A stretch of DNA of 20,713 bases, from positions 1 to 20,713 of the forward strand of contig QKGK01000163.1 in the NCBI GenBank assembly GCA_003250455.1, read 5' to 3'. The stretch comes from Chloroflexota bacterium. GTDB lineage: Bacteria > Chloroflexota > Anaerolineae > Anaerolineales > UBA11579. Made by a program: the position numbers and the translations under genes. Below are positions 1-6,743 of the stretch, piece by piece. The notes under the pieces are model-generated. The model saw nothing but the letters and a program-made list of their open reading frames with translations. It made no database searches and had not been told where the DNA came from. How positions within the stretch are numbered: position 1 is the stretch's first letter; the number at the start of each line of letters is the position of its first letter.

Positions 1-54
1 AAATACCCCTCCCGGCAGGAAAGGGTAAAGGCTTGATGAATTGGTGTAATTTGA

Positions 55-723
55 TCAGAGCAGTTCGTCGGCTACCAGACCGATCTGCCTGGCACGGGTG
101 ACGGCGGATGTGCGGTTGTTGACCCCCAGTTTTTTACAGAGCACAGCCACATGGTTGCGCAGGGTATTAACTGAAATAAAGAGCTTATCGGCCATTTCCT
201 GATAGCTGATCCCGGGGTTGGATGCCATCATCGAAAGGACTTCCTGCTGGCGGGCGGTGAGATCGGGAGTGGAGGATTTTTCGGTGAGGAATTGTGCCGC
301 TTCGGGAGAGAAATAGGATTGGTCGCGCATTACCATGTCCCATAAAATCTCCCCGAGATTCTCGTAGGAATAATTGTCGCTTTTCAGGATATACCCGCAG
401 ACTCCAAGCTTATAAATCGCTTTGATGATAGCAGGCCGGTTCAGCATGGAAATGATCACGGTCTTGGTCTGAGGGTATCTTTCCTGCAGTTCCGGGATGG
501 CATGCAAGATAGGATACAGCTCGACGTCTCCCGGAGCATTGTATACCTGGATATCGAGGATGATGGCGTCGACAGGGTTATCTTGCAGGAATGGTTCCAC
601 ATCCTGGTAGAAGTGTGCAATCCAGCTCACTTTTACATCGGGATGAAGCTCTATTTTGGTCTTATAGCCGTCCGCAATAGCCGGATGGTCATCGAGAATG
701 CCAACTGTGATCGTTTTGCTCAT
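55..723 (-). CDS. NarL/FixJ-type (LuxR-family) DNA-binding response regulator
   Basis: A two-component response regulator of 222 aa, cytoplasmic and DNA-binding. The receiver domain covers about residues 4-125. It has the acidic pair D11-D12, the predicted phospho-acceptor D57 in the ILDIQ strand, the switch serine S92 and the conserved lysine K114 in the YILKS motif. A LuxR-type HTH follows at about 153-212 (LTARQQEVL, then the recognition helix near ISVNTLRNHV). The frame is open 20 codons further upstream, but I chose ATG at 723: an AGGAAAG Shine-Dalgarno lies 7 nt before it, and the upstream extension would run into the TATAAT of the likely promoter at 782-787. No histidine kinase is adjacent in the window, so it is an orphan here; the partner could lie left of position 1. 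The target genes cannot be told from sequence. Confidence 0.93.
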   Translation of the reverse strand: MSKTITVGILDDHPAIADGYKTKIELHPDVKVSWIAHFYQDVEPFLQDNPVDAIILDIQVYNAPGDVELYPILHAIPELQERYPQTKTVIISMLNRPAIIKAIYKLGVCGYILKSDNYSYENLGEILWDMVMRDQSYFSPEAAQFLTEKSSTPDLTARQQEVLSMMASNPGISYQEMADKLFISVNTLRNHVAVLCKKLGVNNRTSAVTRARQIGLVADELL

Positions 724-781
724 ATCTTTCCTGAATTGGGGTGGAAATTGGACACCAATGTGTGTGGACACCCTTAATTGC

Positions 782-787
782 ATTATA
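782..787 (-). promoter_or_regulatory. -10 box of the response-regulator promoter
   Basis: A perfect TATAAT read on the minus strand, 59 nt upstream of the chosen ATG at 723. No good -35 hexamer sits at 17 bp, so the call rests on the -10 and its position. It supports the shorter start of the response regulator. Confidence 0.5.
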
Positions 788-851
788 CCTATTTTCTGAC
801 CGGGGAAGCCATTTTTCGCGCGATTGGTGCCAAAAATAGTACTTTCATCTA

Positions 852-880
852 TGGAGATTCGGATGATTTTTGGGTATAGT
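852..880 (+). promoter_or_regulatory. Weak sigma70-like promoter before a terminator hairpin
   Basis: TGGAGA (852-857) and TATAGT (875-880) are separated by 17 bp, matching the -35 and -10 consensus at 4/6 and 5/6. The only thing downstream before the next promoter is the terminator-like hairpin at 907-953. A transcript would be about 65 nt with no ORF. This is inference from motif matches only. Confidence 0.3.
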
Positions 881-906
881 TAATGCGGAATAATGATTAA
901 GGGAAA

Positions 907-953
907 CTTCCACCGGATGTGCGAGGGGACACGCATCCGGTGGAAGATTTTTT
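907..953 (+). terminator. Strong intrinsic terminator-like hairpin
   Basis: A perfect 13-bp stem (907-919 with 934-946, CTTCCACCGGATG and its complement) has a 14-nt loop and is followed by a run of six T (948-953). The T run is on the plus-strand side only, so it should act on rightward transcripts. No plus-strand gene lies upstream, because the neighbour is a minus-strand regulator. It therefore either blocks antisense or stray transcription or ends a small RNA. Confidence 0.7.
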
Positions 954-964
954 ATTGCAATCGC

Positions 965-993
965 TTGCATTTGTAACATAAAGTCTATATAAT
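965..993 (+). promoter_or_regulatory. Sigma70-type promoter upstream of osmC-like gene
   Basis: TTGCAT (965-970) and a perfect TATAAT (988-993) are spaced by exactly 17 bp. The predicted start is around 999-1001, which coincides with the first base of the 999-1044 hairpin. It is the best candidate for driving the OsmC-like gene at 1135, but any transcript must first pass a terminator-like structure. Confidence 0.65.
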
Positions 994-998
994 GTGTT

Positions 999-1044
999 TG
1001 CACCTTTTGGCCTGCCCCCCTCAGGTCAGAAGGTGCATTTTTTT
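999..1044 (+). terminator. Leader terminator / attenuator candidate or tiny RNA
   Basis: A 16-bp stem with two G-T wobbles (999-1014 with 1022-1037) and a 7-nt C-rich loop is followed by seven T (1038-1044). The structure has intrinsic-terminator form but begins at the predicted transcription start and ends 90 nt before the OsmC-like ATG. It could attenuate that gene or release an RNA of about 45 nt. I see no convincing antiterminator partner in 1045-1134. Confidence 0.65.
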
Positions 1045-1134
1045 GTTAAGGGTAAGATTCTGGAGGGCAACCGGCTCAAATGGGAAGATGCCTGGTTTTA
1101 TCCGGGCACACATTAATCATTTAGGAGATGACAC

Positions 1135-1539
1135 ATGGAAATGATCGTTGACTTCCCGGGTGGCGCCCGGGTTGACGCACACTTTGGGGACTATACTGTA
1201 AAGACTGACCAACCCCCAGTGGGTGGTGGGGAGGGCTCTGCGCCGACACCTTTTGCCGTGTTTTTGGCTTCTGTGGGCACTTGCGCGGGAATCTACGTGC
1301 TGGGCTTTTGCAAGCAGCGCGGCTTACCGACCGATGGCGTGAGGATCGTCCAGCGGCTGTATGCCGGGCCGGCGAGCCAGGGGCTGGTTGATCAGATCGA
1401 GCTGGAAATCCAGGTACCGGAAGGTTTCCCGGAGAAATATCACGAGGCGCTGGTGCGTTCTGCCGGGATGTGCCTGGTGAAACGCCATTTTGAGAATCCC
1501 CCGGAGTTTAATATCCATACAGAGGTAGTTGCGGCCTGA
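1135..1539 (+). CDS. OsmC/Ohr-family peroxidase-like protein
   Basis: A 134-aa cytoplasmic protein of the OsmC/Ohr fold, a family that reduces hydroperoxides with paired cysteines. The glycine-rich segment at about 30-36, followed by TPFAVFLASVGTC, is the family's substrate-pocket region. The likely catalytic cysteines are C50 (GTCAGIYV) and C113 (GMCLVKRH), with an extra C59. The length is normal for the family. The start is well supported by AGGAG about 7 nt before ATG 1135. The gene stands alone on the plus strand with its own promoter region and terminator. It may belong to a YhfA-like OsmC subfamily rather than true Ohr, and its physiological substrate is not determinable here. There is no OhrR-like regulator nearby. 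Confidence 0.88.
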   Translation: MEMIVDFPGGARVDAHFGDYTVKTDQPPVGGGEGSAPTPFAVFLASVGTCAGIYVLGFCKQRGLPTDGVRIVQRLYAGPASQGLVDQIELEIQVPEGFPEKYHEALVRSAGMCLVKRHFENPPEFNIHTEVVAA

Positions 1540-1567
1540 TAGGGCTTGCAATAGGTTAAAAAAATAT

Positions 1568-1598
1568 AGCCTGTGGACAGTCGTCCGCAGGCTTTTTT
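1568..1598 (+). terminator. Intrinsic terminator of the OsmC-like gene
   Basis: An 11-bp stem with one G-T wobble (AGCCTGTGGAC, 1568-1578, with 1583-1593) has a 4-nt loop and continues into six T (1593-1598). It lies 29 nt after the OsmC-like stop codon. Confidence 0.85.
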
Positions 1599-1624
1599 GT
1601 TTAACCCTTTAGAAGAGGAAAAGG

Positions 1625-1700
1625 TGGATTCCCGATAAAATCATTCGGGAATGACACAAAGAGCAAAAGAGTGTGTCATGCCCGCGCAGGCGGGCATCCA
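1625..1700 (+). repeat. Palindromic intergenic element R1
   Basis: One of four related elements in the window (R1 here; R2 1893-1973; R3 15965-16040; R4 12333-12396). Hairpin A pairs ATTCCCGA (1628-1635) with TCGGGAAT (1645-1652) around a 9-nt loop. Hairpin B pairs ATGCCCGC (1678-1685) with GCGGGCAT (1690-1697) around GCAG. The 3' arm of A and the 5' arm of B are also complementary (CGGGAATGACAC against GTGTCATGCCCG, one mismatch), so an alternative long hairpin is possible. It carries no ORF and resembles a REP/MITE-like dispersed sequence. Confidence 0.75.
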
Positions 1701-1809
1701 GGAGAAAGGGGGAGAAGTGTATGGGAAAGAGACCCCAGAAAGAAAGAGCCAAACATGCATCAGGCTTGAATGAAGTGAAAGCGGCACCTTGAGATGCGGC
1801 AAGTCACAG

Positions 1810-1881
1810 AGGCTTACAGCCTAAGCTTACAGCTTCTGGTCAAGCCACCGGCTATGCCGATGGTCTTGACTTAATCTTTTT
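1810..1881 (+). ncRNA. Hairpin cluster ending in a T-rich tail (candidate structured RNA)
   Basis: Three hairpins follow each other with almost no spacing. AGGCT-TAC-AGCCT (1810-1822) abuts AAGCT-TAC-AGCTT (1823-1835); both have the same 3-nt loop and different but matched stems. A longer hairpin follows from 1839 to 1870 (GTCAAG / CTTGAC outer stem, CCGGC / GCCG(A) inner stem, one bulge) and then a T-rich tail to 1881. This looks like a short structured RNA ending in a terminator. I found no convincing promoter upstream. It sits between repeats R1 and R2 and may be part of a composite repeat instead. Confidence 0.35.
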
Positions 1882-1892
1882 GAAGGGAAGAG

Positions 1893-1973
1893 GGTAGATT
1901 CCCGATAAAAGCATTCGGGAATGACACGAGAAAAGTGATGTATCTGTCATTCCCGGTCAGGCGGGAACGACAT
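1893..1973 (+). repeat. Palindromic intergenic element R2
   Basis: Second copy of the element described at R1, in the same orientation. Hairpin A is identical in its stem (1898-1905 with 1915-1922). Hairpin B is TTCCCG (1950-1955) with CGGGAA (1962-1967). The alternative long pairing is perfect over 11 bp: CGGGAATGACA (1916-1926) with TGTCATTCCCG (1945-1955). The upstream flank (GAAGGGAAGAGGGTAGATT) also resembles that of R1. Confidence 0.75.
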
Positions 1974-1976
1974 GCT

Positions 1977-2006
1977 AATGCGGAAATGGCACACCATTTC
2001 CGCATT
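1977..2006. terminator. Perfect 13-bp hairpin downstream of the rhodanese gene
   Basis: AATGCGGAAATGG (1977-1989) pairs perfectly with 1994-2006 around a CACA loop. It lies 30 nt beyond the stop codon of the minus-strand rhodanese gene, so it probably ends that transcript. The T tract on the minus side is poor; on the plus side only four T follow. It may act as a 3' stabilising structure rather than a true intrinsic terminator. Confidence 0.5.
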
Positions 2007-2036
2007 TTGAGGTTACCTGATTGCTAAAAGCTGTGA

Positions 2037-2489
2037 TTACGGTCCGACTTCTACCGGGTAGCCGTTGGCTGTCCACTGGTTGAAACCGCCGGCCACACTG
2101 GTGACATTCTCAAACCCGGAGGAGAGCAGAATATCCCGTCCGGTGGCGCTGCGGTTACCAGAGCGGCAGATGACAACGATTTCCTGGTCTTCGGGCAGCT
2201 CTGAAAGGCGGCTTTCCAATTGGTCGAGGGGGATGAGGGTGGCGTTGGGGACGTGCCCGGCATCCCATTCTTCCTGGGTGCGCACATCCAGGATCAGGGT
2301 GCCGTCTTCATAATATTGATAGGCGTCCTGGACAGAGATTTCACGGGGGAGGGCTGCGGTTTGGTCTGTGGCAGGGCTGTTGGTGAGCGCTATACCGGCG
2401 ACGATGCCGATGACGACAACAGCACCCAGGGCGATCCAGATAAGATTGTTATTTTGTTTTTTTCTGTTCTTGGCGGTTCGTTTAGCCAT
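2037..2489 (-). CDS. Membrane-anchored rhodanese-like protein
   Basis: 150 aa. A Lys/Arg-rich N-terminus (1-12) precedes one membrane segment at about 16-36, then a single rhodanese domain at about 48-148 predicted to face outside the membrane. The active-site loop is C108-R-S-G-N-R-S114, the classic single-domain sulfurtransferase loop with an intact cysteine. The motifs LDVRTQEEWDAGHVPNA (about 67-83) and GGFNQW (about 134-139) are typical. Rhodaneses transfer sulfane sulfur, for example from thiosulfate to cyanide or to carrier thiols; the physiological acceptor here is unknown. AAGGAAG precedes the ATG with good spacing. The gene follows the duplicated membrane protein by 72 nt and may be the last gene of that transcription unit. 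Confidence 0.9.
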   Translation of the reverse strand: MAKRTAKNRKKQNNNLIWIALGAVVVIGIVAGIALTNSPATDQTAALPREISVQDAYQYYEDGTLILDVRTQEEWDAGHVPNATLIPLDQLESRLSELPEDQEIVVICRSGNRSATGRDILLSSGFENVTSVAGGFNQWTANGYPVEVGP

Positions 2490-2561
2490 TTTCGCTTCCT
2501 TTTCGGTTATTTTTCTACTCTTTCCGATGCGCTTAGCCCTCGGAAGTTTACCTGAAAAGGT

Positions 2562-3389
2562 TTATTTGGCTTTCTGGCGCTGAAGGAAGCGTTTGATCAG
2601 AGTATCCAGCAGCAGGTATCCCCACCAAAAGGCGACTGCCGCCATGCCGTGGGCCAGCACGGCAAACAGCGGCGGGGTCTGCCCCGTGTAATAGGTCCAG
2701 CACAGGCGGGTGGTGCCCCACACTTCCAGGAAGTAGCCCAGCCCGGCTCCGGCAATAAAGGTGAGCACCGCCCCGCGATGGTCCCGGAGCGAGGCGATCA
2801 GCAGCAGTACCATCAGGGTCGCCAGGATGGTGAGGGATTTGCCCCGCGTGGGCCAAACAAAATAGAGCATCAGCCCGGCAAAGAGCGGGAAGATAAGCCA
2901 ATAAAGGCGTTTGAAGTGCACCTCCGGCAGGGTGCGGCTTGCCTGGCGCATCAAGCGGTAGAGCCGATCTATGGAGAGGCTGGCAATCGGCCAGGCGGGG
3001 ATGATCCACAGCGGCGGGCGTTCAAAGGTGTAATAGGTCCACAGCTCGGTCTGGGTGCCCCAGCCTTCGATGGCCAGCCCACCAACCATGCCGACTGCCA
3101 GGATGGGGAGGTCGCGCTTGAGGTCCGCCCCGGCCATGATCATCAGCGACATGAACAGGAAAATGCCGATCAGCAGCCAGTCGATCTGCTTCCAGAGGGG
3201 AATGTTGGGGTTGAAATAGGAGATGTATTCCACCACCAGCGGCCACCAGACATACCCGATGAGGAACACCAGCATCAGGAACCCGCTCAACATCCAGTAG
3301 CTGGCTTTGGTCCAGCGCAGGGATCTGAGCAGGGCGGGCAGCGGACGGTCGGATTTGGCGGCAGAGGGTTTGGGTGAGGTGGTTTCCAT
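2562..3389 (-). CDS. Multi-pass membrane protein with two E-x-WGT/WTYYT modules
   Basis: I do not recognise the family. The 275-aa protein has about seven to eight hydrophobic segments. It contains an internal duplication: E108 with WGT 110-112, WTYYT 117-121 and PPL 125-127 recur as E222, WGT 224-226, WTYYT 231-235 and PPL 239-241, always 114 residues apart. The conserved Glu, Trp, Tyr and Thr within or beside membrane segments suggest a pore or small-molecule site, but function is unknown. The frame is open far upstream, yet that part overlaps the glycosyltransferase antisense to nothing useful; ATG at 3389 overlaps the glycosyltransferase stop as TAATG, a translational-coupling signature. 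It may act with that glycosyltransferase, for example in lipid-linked sugar or membrane-lipid processing. That is guilt by association only. Confidence 0.8.
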   Translation of the reverse strand: METTSPKPSAAKSDRPLPALLRSLRWTKASYWMLSGFLMLVFLIGYVWWPLVVEYISYFNPNIPLWKQIDWLLIGIFLFMSLMIMAGADLKRDLPILAVGMVGGLAIEGWGTQTELWTYYTFERPPLWIIPAWPIASLSIDRLYRLMRQASRTLPEVHFKRLYWLIFPLFAGLMLYFVWPTRGKSLTILATLMVLLLIASLRDHRGAVLTFIAGAGLGYFLEVWGTTRLCWTYYTGQTPPLFAVLAHGMAAVAFWWGYLLLDTLIKRFLQRQKAK

Positions 3390-5380
3390 TATTCGGCGGG
3401 GGCGGGGTTCTCGGTTTGGTAAAGATAATAAAGCAGGTTGCCTTGTTTGTCCATTTTGACGATCAGGTTTCCATCCGGGTAGTCCTGCCGGACAAGCTGG
3501 AGGTTTTCCCGCACTTCGGGGAGGAAGACAAAGGCCACCGTTCCCGCTGTCAGCGGCGGGTTCTCCGGCGCACCCCACGGCTGGCGGAAGTCCAGCCCCT
3601 CGATGTGCGGGGCTAAATAGGCGGTGGAGTTGATCGAATAGTAGCCCATACGGTCGCCGCCGAAGAAGGCCACCTGCATGGGCTCCTGGGTTTGCAGATA
3701 TTCCGCCAGACGCTGGGCCACCAGGGTGTTTGGCCCGCCGAGATCGGACTGCGGCGTGTAGGTAAAGAGATAAAAGTACACGTTGCTGATGCCCACGCCC
3801 GCCACCAGCAGGACTGCTGCGGCGGTCAGCCATGTCTGCACCCGGGCCGCATTGTCTGCGGAAGTCTTTTCCTGCACCTGCCGGATAAGGCGCAGGGTTT
3901 CATCCAGCGCATAGCCGATCACCAGGGCACAGGCTGGGATCGCTGCCACATAGCGTTGGGCAGCCGAGACAGGCACGCTCAGCCCGCCGATAACGACAAA
4001 CATACCCAGCCACAGATACAGCATCAGGCTGGGAGGCTTATACAGTTTGAACAGCAGTAAAACCAGCCCGGCAATGAACAGCATGGCAGACACCGGCCGC
4101 AGGATGGGGACATGGGCAGGATACCAGATCTGGGAGGGGAGGCTGACGAAGGTGCGGGCGCTGTCGTACAGGTGGCTGGCGAGGATTTGCCAGCCGGGCT
4201 TGCCGAGGATTTCGGATTCGCGCGCCAGCCAGTCTCCGAGCACTTCCACGCGGTTGAAGGGGGCCAGGAAGTTGGTCAGCCCGGGGTCGTGGGCGTAGAA
4301 CCAGATGGAGGGGGCGACCACCACCAGGAAGACCAGCAGAAAATAGACCAGATGGTGACGGTTGTCTTGCCAGCGCCTGCGGCTGGAGATGGTGACTGCC
4401 AGGAAATACACGGGGACGAGGATCAGCAGGAAGCGGGAAGAGACGTAAAAGTACTGCGCCATGCCAAGGGCGAGGGCGGCGTAGAGATACGACTGCCGGC
4501 GGCGGTTGCGCCAGGCATCCACCAGCAGACCGAGCACCAGCACGTACCAGAAGGCATCCCAGATGTTGTTGAGCCCGATGCGGCTGAAATGCTGGTGGAA
4601 GTGCGATCCTGCCAGGAAGATTGCTGCCAGCAGCCCGGCGCGGTGGCTGTATATGCGCTTGCCGATCAGGTAAACGGCCGGGACGGTCAGGCTTCCGATG
4701 AGAGCGGAGGAAAATCGCAGGGCAAAGGTGGTTTGCCCAATCACACGGATGAACACCGACTGGATGGCGTAGTACATCGCCGGGAAGGAGAACCAGCCGA
4801 TCCCGAAGATGTTGTTGACACCATCCCGGATGAAGCGCAGGGCGCTCAGACCGGCGGAGGCTTCATCCCCGTTGAGCACCGGTGGGATACTGTCTGCGCC
4901 GACCGCCCGGATGGCGAGGCTGACGGCAAACAGCCCGGCGCAGATCAGCCAGGTGCGGCGGGAAGCGGTGGGGAAGCGCTCTCCGGGCTTCCACGCGCCG
5001 AGTACGGCCAGCACCATCCCGGCCAGCCAGCCGATCAGCATGACCCAGAAATCTGCAGCGACAAAGTTGTTGGTGCCGGAGGCCAGGCTGGCGGTCAGGG
5101 CGGCCAGCACGGCCAGCACCAGGTAGAGCAGCTGGACCGGCTGCTGGCCGGTTCTTTCCGCCAGGCGGTGGAACCATTTTGTGGGTTTTTGTAGGAAATT
5201 TGGCCGGTATATGCTGGCGGCAGCCCAGGCGAACACGATCAGGTAACCCCCCATCAGGAGGTTGGCCGGCCATTTTTGCTCGTTTGGCAGGGCCGTATAG
5301 ATCCTCAGGCTGGCGTATGCTCCTGCCAGCCCGGCGAGCAAAGCAACCAGCGCCGGAGGGAGGGAGATCGCTTTGGACAT
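3389..5380 (-). CDS. GT-C glycosyltransferase, ArnT/PMT (GT39/GT83-like) family
   Basis: A 663-aa integral membrane enzyme with a dozen or so predicted membrane helices. The family moves a sugar from a polyprenyl-phosphate donor to protein or lipid on the outer face of the membrane. The first large extracytoplasmic loop carries the G171-D172-E173 motif, the usual metal/donor-binding acidic pair of GT-C enzymes. It is followed by the helix with FPAMYYAIQSVFIRVIG and the ALRFSSALIGSLTVPAVYLIGKR segment typical of the PMT_2 domain. The C-terminal 150 residues after the last helix form a soluble domain. It starts 30 nt after the acyl-CoA dehydrogenase stop, with a weak Shine-Dalgarno, and overlaps the next gene by one base. 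Donor and acceptor cannot be predicted. Confidence 0.88.
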   Translation of the reverse strand: MSKAISLPPALVALLAGLAGAYASLRIYTALPNEQKWPANLLMGGYLIVFAWAAASIYRPNFLQKPTKWFHRLAERTGQQPVQLLYLVLAVLAALTASLASGTNNFVAADFWVMLIGWLAGMVLAVLGAWKPGERFPTASRRTWLICAGLFAVSLAIRAVGADSIPPVLNGDEASAGLSALRFIRDGVNNIFGIGWFSFPAMYYAIQSVFIRVIGQTTFALRFSSALIGSLTVPAVYLIGKRIYSHRAGLLAAIFLAGSHFHQHFSRIGLNNIWDAFWYVLVLGLLVDAWRNRRRQSYLYAALALGMAQYFYVSSRFLLILVPVYFLAVTISSRRRWQDNRHHLVYFLLVFLVVVAPSIWFYAHDPGLTNFLAPFNRVEVLGDWLARESEILGKPGWQILASHLYDSARTFVSLPSQIWYPAHVPILRPVSAMLFIAGLVLLLFKLYKPPSLMLYLWLGMFVVIGGLSVPVSAAQRYVAAIPACALVIGYALDETLRLIRQVQEKTSADNAARVQTWLTAAAVLLVAGVGISNVYFYLFTYTPQSDLGGPNTLVAQRLAEYLQTQEPMQVAFFGGDRMGYYSINSTAYLAPHIEGLDFRQPWGAPENPPLTAGTVAFVFLPEVRENLQLVRQDYPDGNLIVKMDKQGNLLYYLYQTENPAPAE

Positions 5381-5410
5381 ACCAGCCGCTCTATGGTTTG
5401 ACTGCCGGGG

Positions 5411-6589
5411 TTAGCGCAAGCCAGTTTCCAGCCGGGAGATGACCAGGCGCTGGATCTCGCTGGTGCCTTCGTAGATCTCGGTGATCTTGGCATCCCGGAA
5501 GTAGCGCTCTACGGGCAGTTCTTTGCTGTAGCCCATCCCGCCGTGGATCTGCACAGCCTCGTGCGTGACGAACATGGCCATCTCGGAAGCAAACAGCTTT
5601 GCCATCGAGGCTTCCAGGGTGTAGCGTTCGCCGGTCTGTTTGGCGCGCGTTTTGGCCAGGGCGGCCCGGTGGATCAGGCCGCGGGCGGCTTCGATGCGGG
5701 TCTTCATGTCTGCCAGCTTGAAGCTGATCCCCTGGAATTGTCCGATCTTCTTTCCGAAAGCTTCGCGCTCGCGCACGTATTCTACGCTGGCTGCGTAAGC
5801 CGCTTCAGCGATCCCCAGGGCCTGGGTAGCGATGCCGATGCGCCCGGCATCCAGCACGGACATGGCAATCTTGAAGCCTTCACCTTCTTCACCCAGGCGG
5901 TTTTCCACGGGGATGCGGCAGTCTTCAAAATTGATCTCGCTGGTGGCGGAGGCCCGGATGCCCAGCTTGGGTTCTTTTTTCCCGCGGCTGAATCCGGGGG
6001 TGTCGGCGTCCACCAAAAAGGCGCTCACACCGCGATGACCCTGTTCGGGGTTGGTCATCATGAAGACGACGATCAGCTCGGCGACCGGCCCGCTGGTGAC
6101 CCAGGATTTGCGACCGTTGAGCACGTAGAAGTCGCCATCCCGCACGGCGCGACTGCGCATGGTGCCGGCATCGGAGCCGGACATCGGCTCGGTAAGGGAG
6201 TAAGCCCCGACCTTCTCGCCGCTGGCTACCGGGGTGATGAAATTCTGCTTTTGCGCTTCGGTGCCGTATTTGAGGATGCCGTAACAGTAAAGGGAGTTGT
6301 TCACCGACATGATCGTGCCGTGGGAGGCGTCGGCTTTGCAGATCTCTTCCAGGGCAAGCACATAGGCCATCGTGTCCATCCCGGCCCCGCCGTATTCTTC
6401 CGGCATTTCGATGCCCATAAAGCCCATCTGCCCCATCTTGCGGATGGTTGCCAGGGGGAATTCGCCGCTTTCGTCAAATTCGGCGGCAATCGGGGCGACC
6501 TCCTTCTGGGCAAAATCGCGGGCGGCCTGCTGGATCATATGGTGCTCTTCGTTGAGGTATTCAAACGTTTGAAGGTTGGGAAACGACAT
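5411..6589 (-). CDS. Acyl-CoA dehydrogenase (short/branched-chain type)
   Basis: A 392-aa FAD-dependent cytoplasmic enzyme that introduces the alpha-beta double bond in acyl-CoA thioesters, passing electrons to ETF. The domain order is standard: N-terminal helical domain (about 1-120), middle beta domain with AYSLTEPMSGSDAG (about 128-141) and WVTSGP, and C-terminal helical domain. The predicted catalytic base is E374 in the YEGTSEIQ motif, as in short- and medium-chain enzymes. EAVQIHGGMGYSKELPVER is the second family signature. Length and termini match the family. GGAGG lies upstream of the ATG. No other beta-oxidation gene is near, so chain length and pathway (fatty acid or branched amino acid) are open. 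It heads the run of minus-strand genes ending with the rhodanese. Confidence 0.95.
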   Translation of the reverse strand: MSFPNLQTFEYLNEEHHMIQQAARDFAQKEVAPIAAEFDESGEFPLATIRKMGQMGFMGIEMPEEYGGAGMDTMAYVLALEEICKADASHGTIMSVNNSLYCYGILKYGTEAQKQNFITPVASGEKVGAYSLTEPMSGSDAGTMRSRAVRDGDFYVLNGRKSWVTSGPVAELIVVFMMTNPEQGHRGVSAFLVDADTPGFSRGKKEPKLGIRASATSEINFEDCRIPVENRLGEEGEGFKIAMSVLDAGRIGIATQALGIAEAAYAASVEYVREREAFGKKIGQFQGISFKLADMKTRIEAARGLIHRAALAKTRAKQTGERYTLEASMAKLFASEMAMFVTHEAVQIHGGMGYSKELPVERYFRDAKITEIYEGTSEIQRLVISRLETGLR

Positions 6590-6684
6590 GGATTTTCCTC
6601 CGTGGGATAAGGTATGTCATTGGGGTGAGGGCCTGCGGGGATGTGTCAGTTTTGGCCTCAAAAGTAACTTTCGTCGGGGAATTC

Positions 6685-6690
6685 ATTATA
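6685..6690 (-). promoter_or_regulatory. -10 box upstream of the acyl-CoA dehydrogenase
   Basis: Perfect TATAAT on the minus strand, about 95 nt before the ATG at 6589, in an AT-rich gap just beyond the terminator of the preceding gene. The -35 is not recognisable. Confidence 0.45.
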
Positions 6691-6705
6691 GCATGAGAGG
6701 GATTG

Positions 6706-6737
6706 AAAAAACTGCCCGGCATTTATAATGCCGGGCA
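6706..6737 (-). terminator. Intrinsic terminator of the TPR/metallopeptidase gene
   Basis: A perfect 10-bp stem (TGCCCGGCAT, 6713-6722 with 6728-6737) with a 5-nt loop is followed on the minus strand by a T run (6706-6711). It begins 7 nt after the gene's tandem stop codons (two TAG in a row, 6741-6746). Confidence 0.88.
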
Positions 6738-6743
6738 AATCTA

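Noticed and set aside
1..54. Left edge, possible terminator or next gene of the response regulator
   Set aside because: No stem with a T run and no readable start could be supported in 54 bases.
3390..3833. Open frame extending the 2562-3389 membrane protein by 148 residues at its N-terminus
   Set aside because: It runs through the glycosyltransferase coding sequence in another frame on the same strand and has low-complexity Gly/Arg/Pro composition. The TAATG overlap gives a better start at 3389.
4112..6610. Long plus-strand open frames opposite the glycosyltransferase and acyl-CoA dehydrogenase genes
   Set aside because: They are antisense to clearly coding sequence, show no family motif and have unnatural composition. 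They are shadows of GC-rich codon usage.
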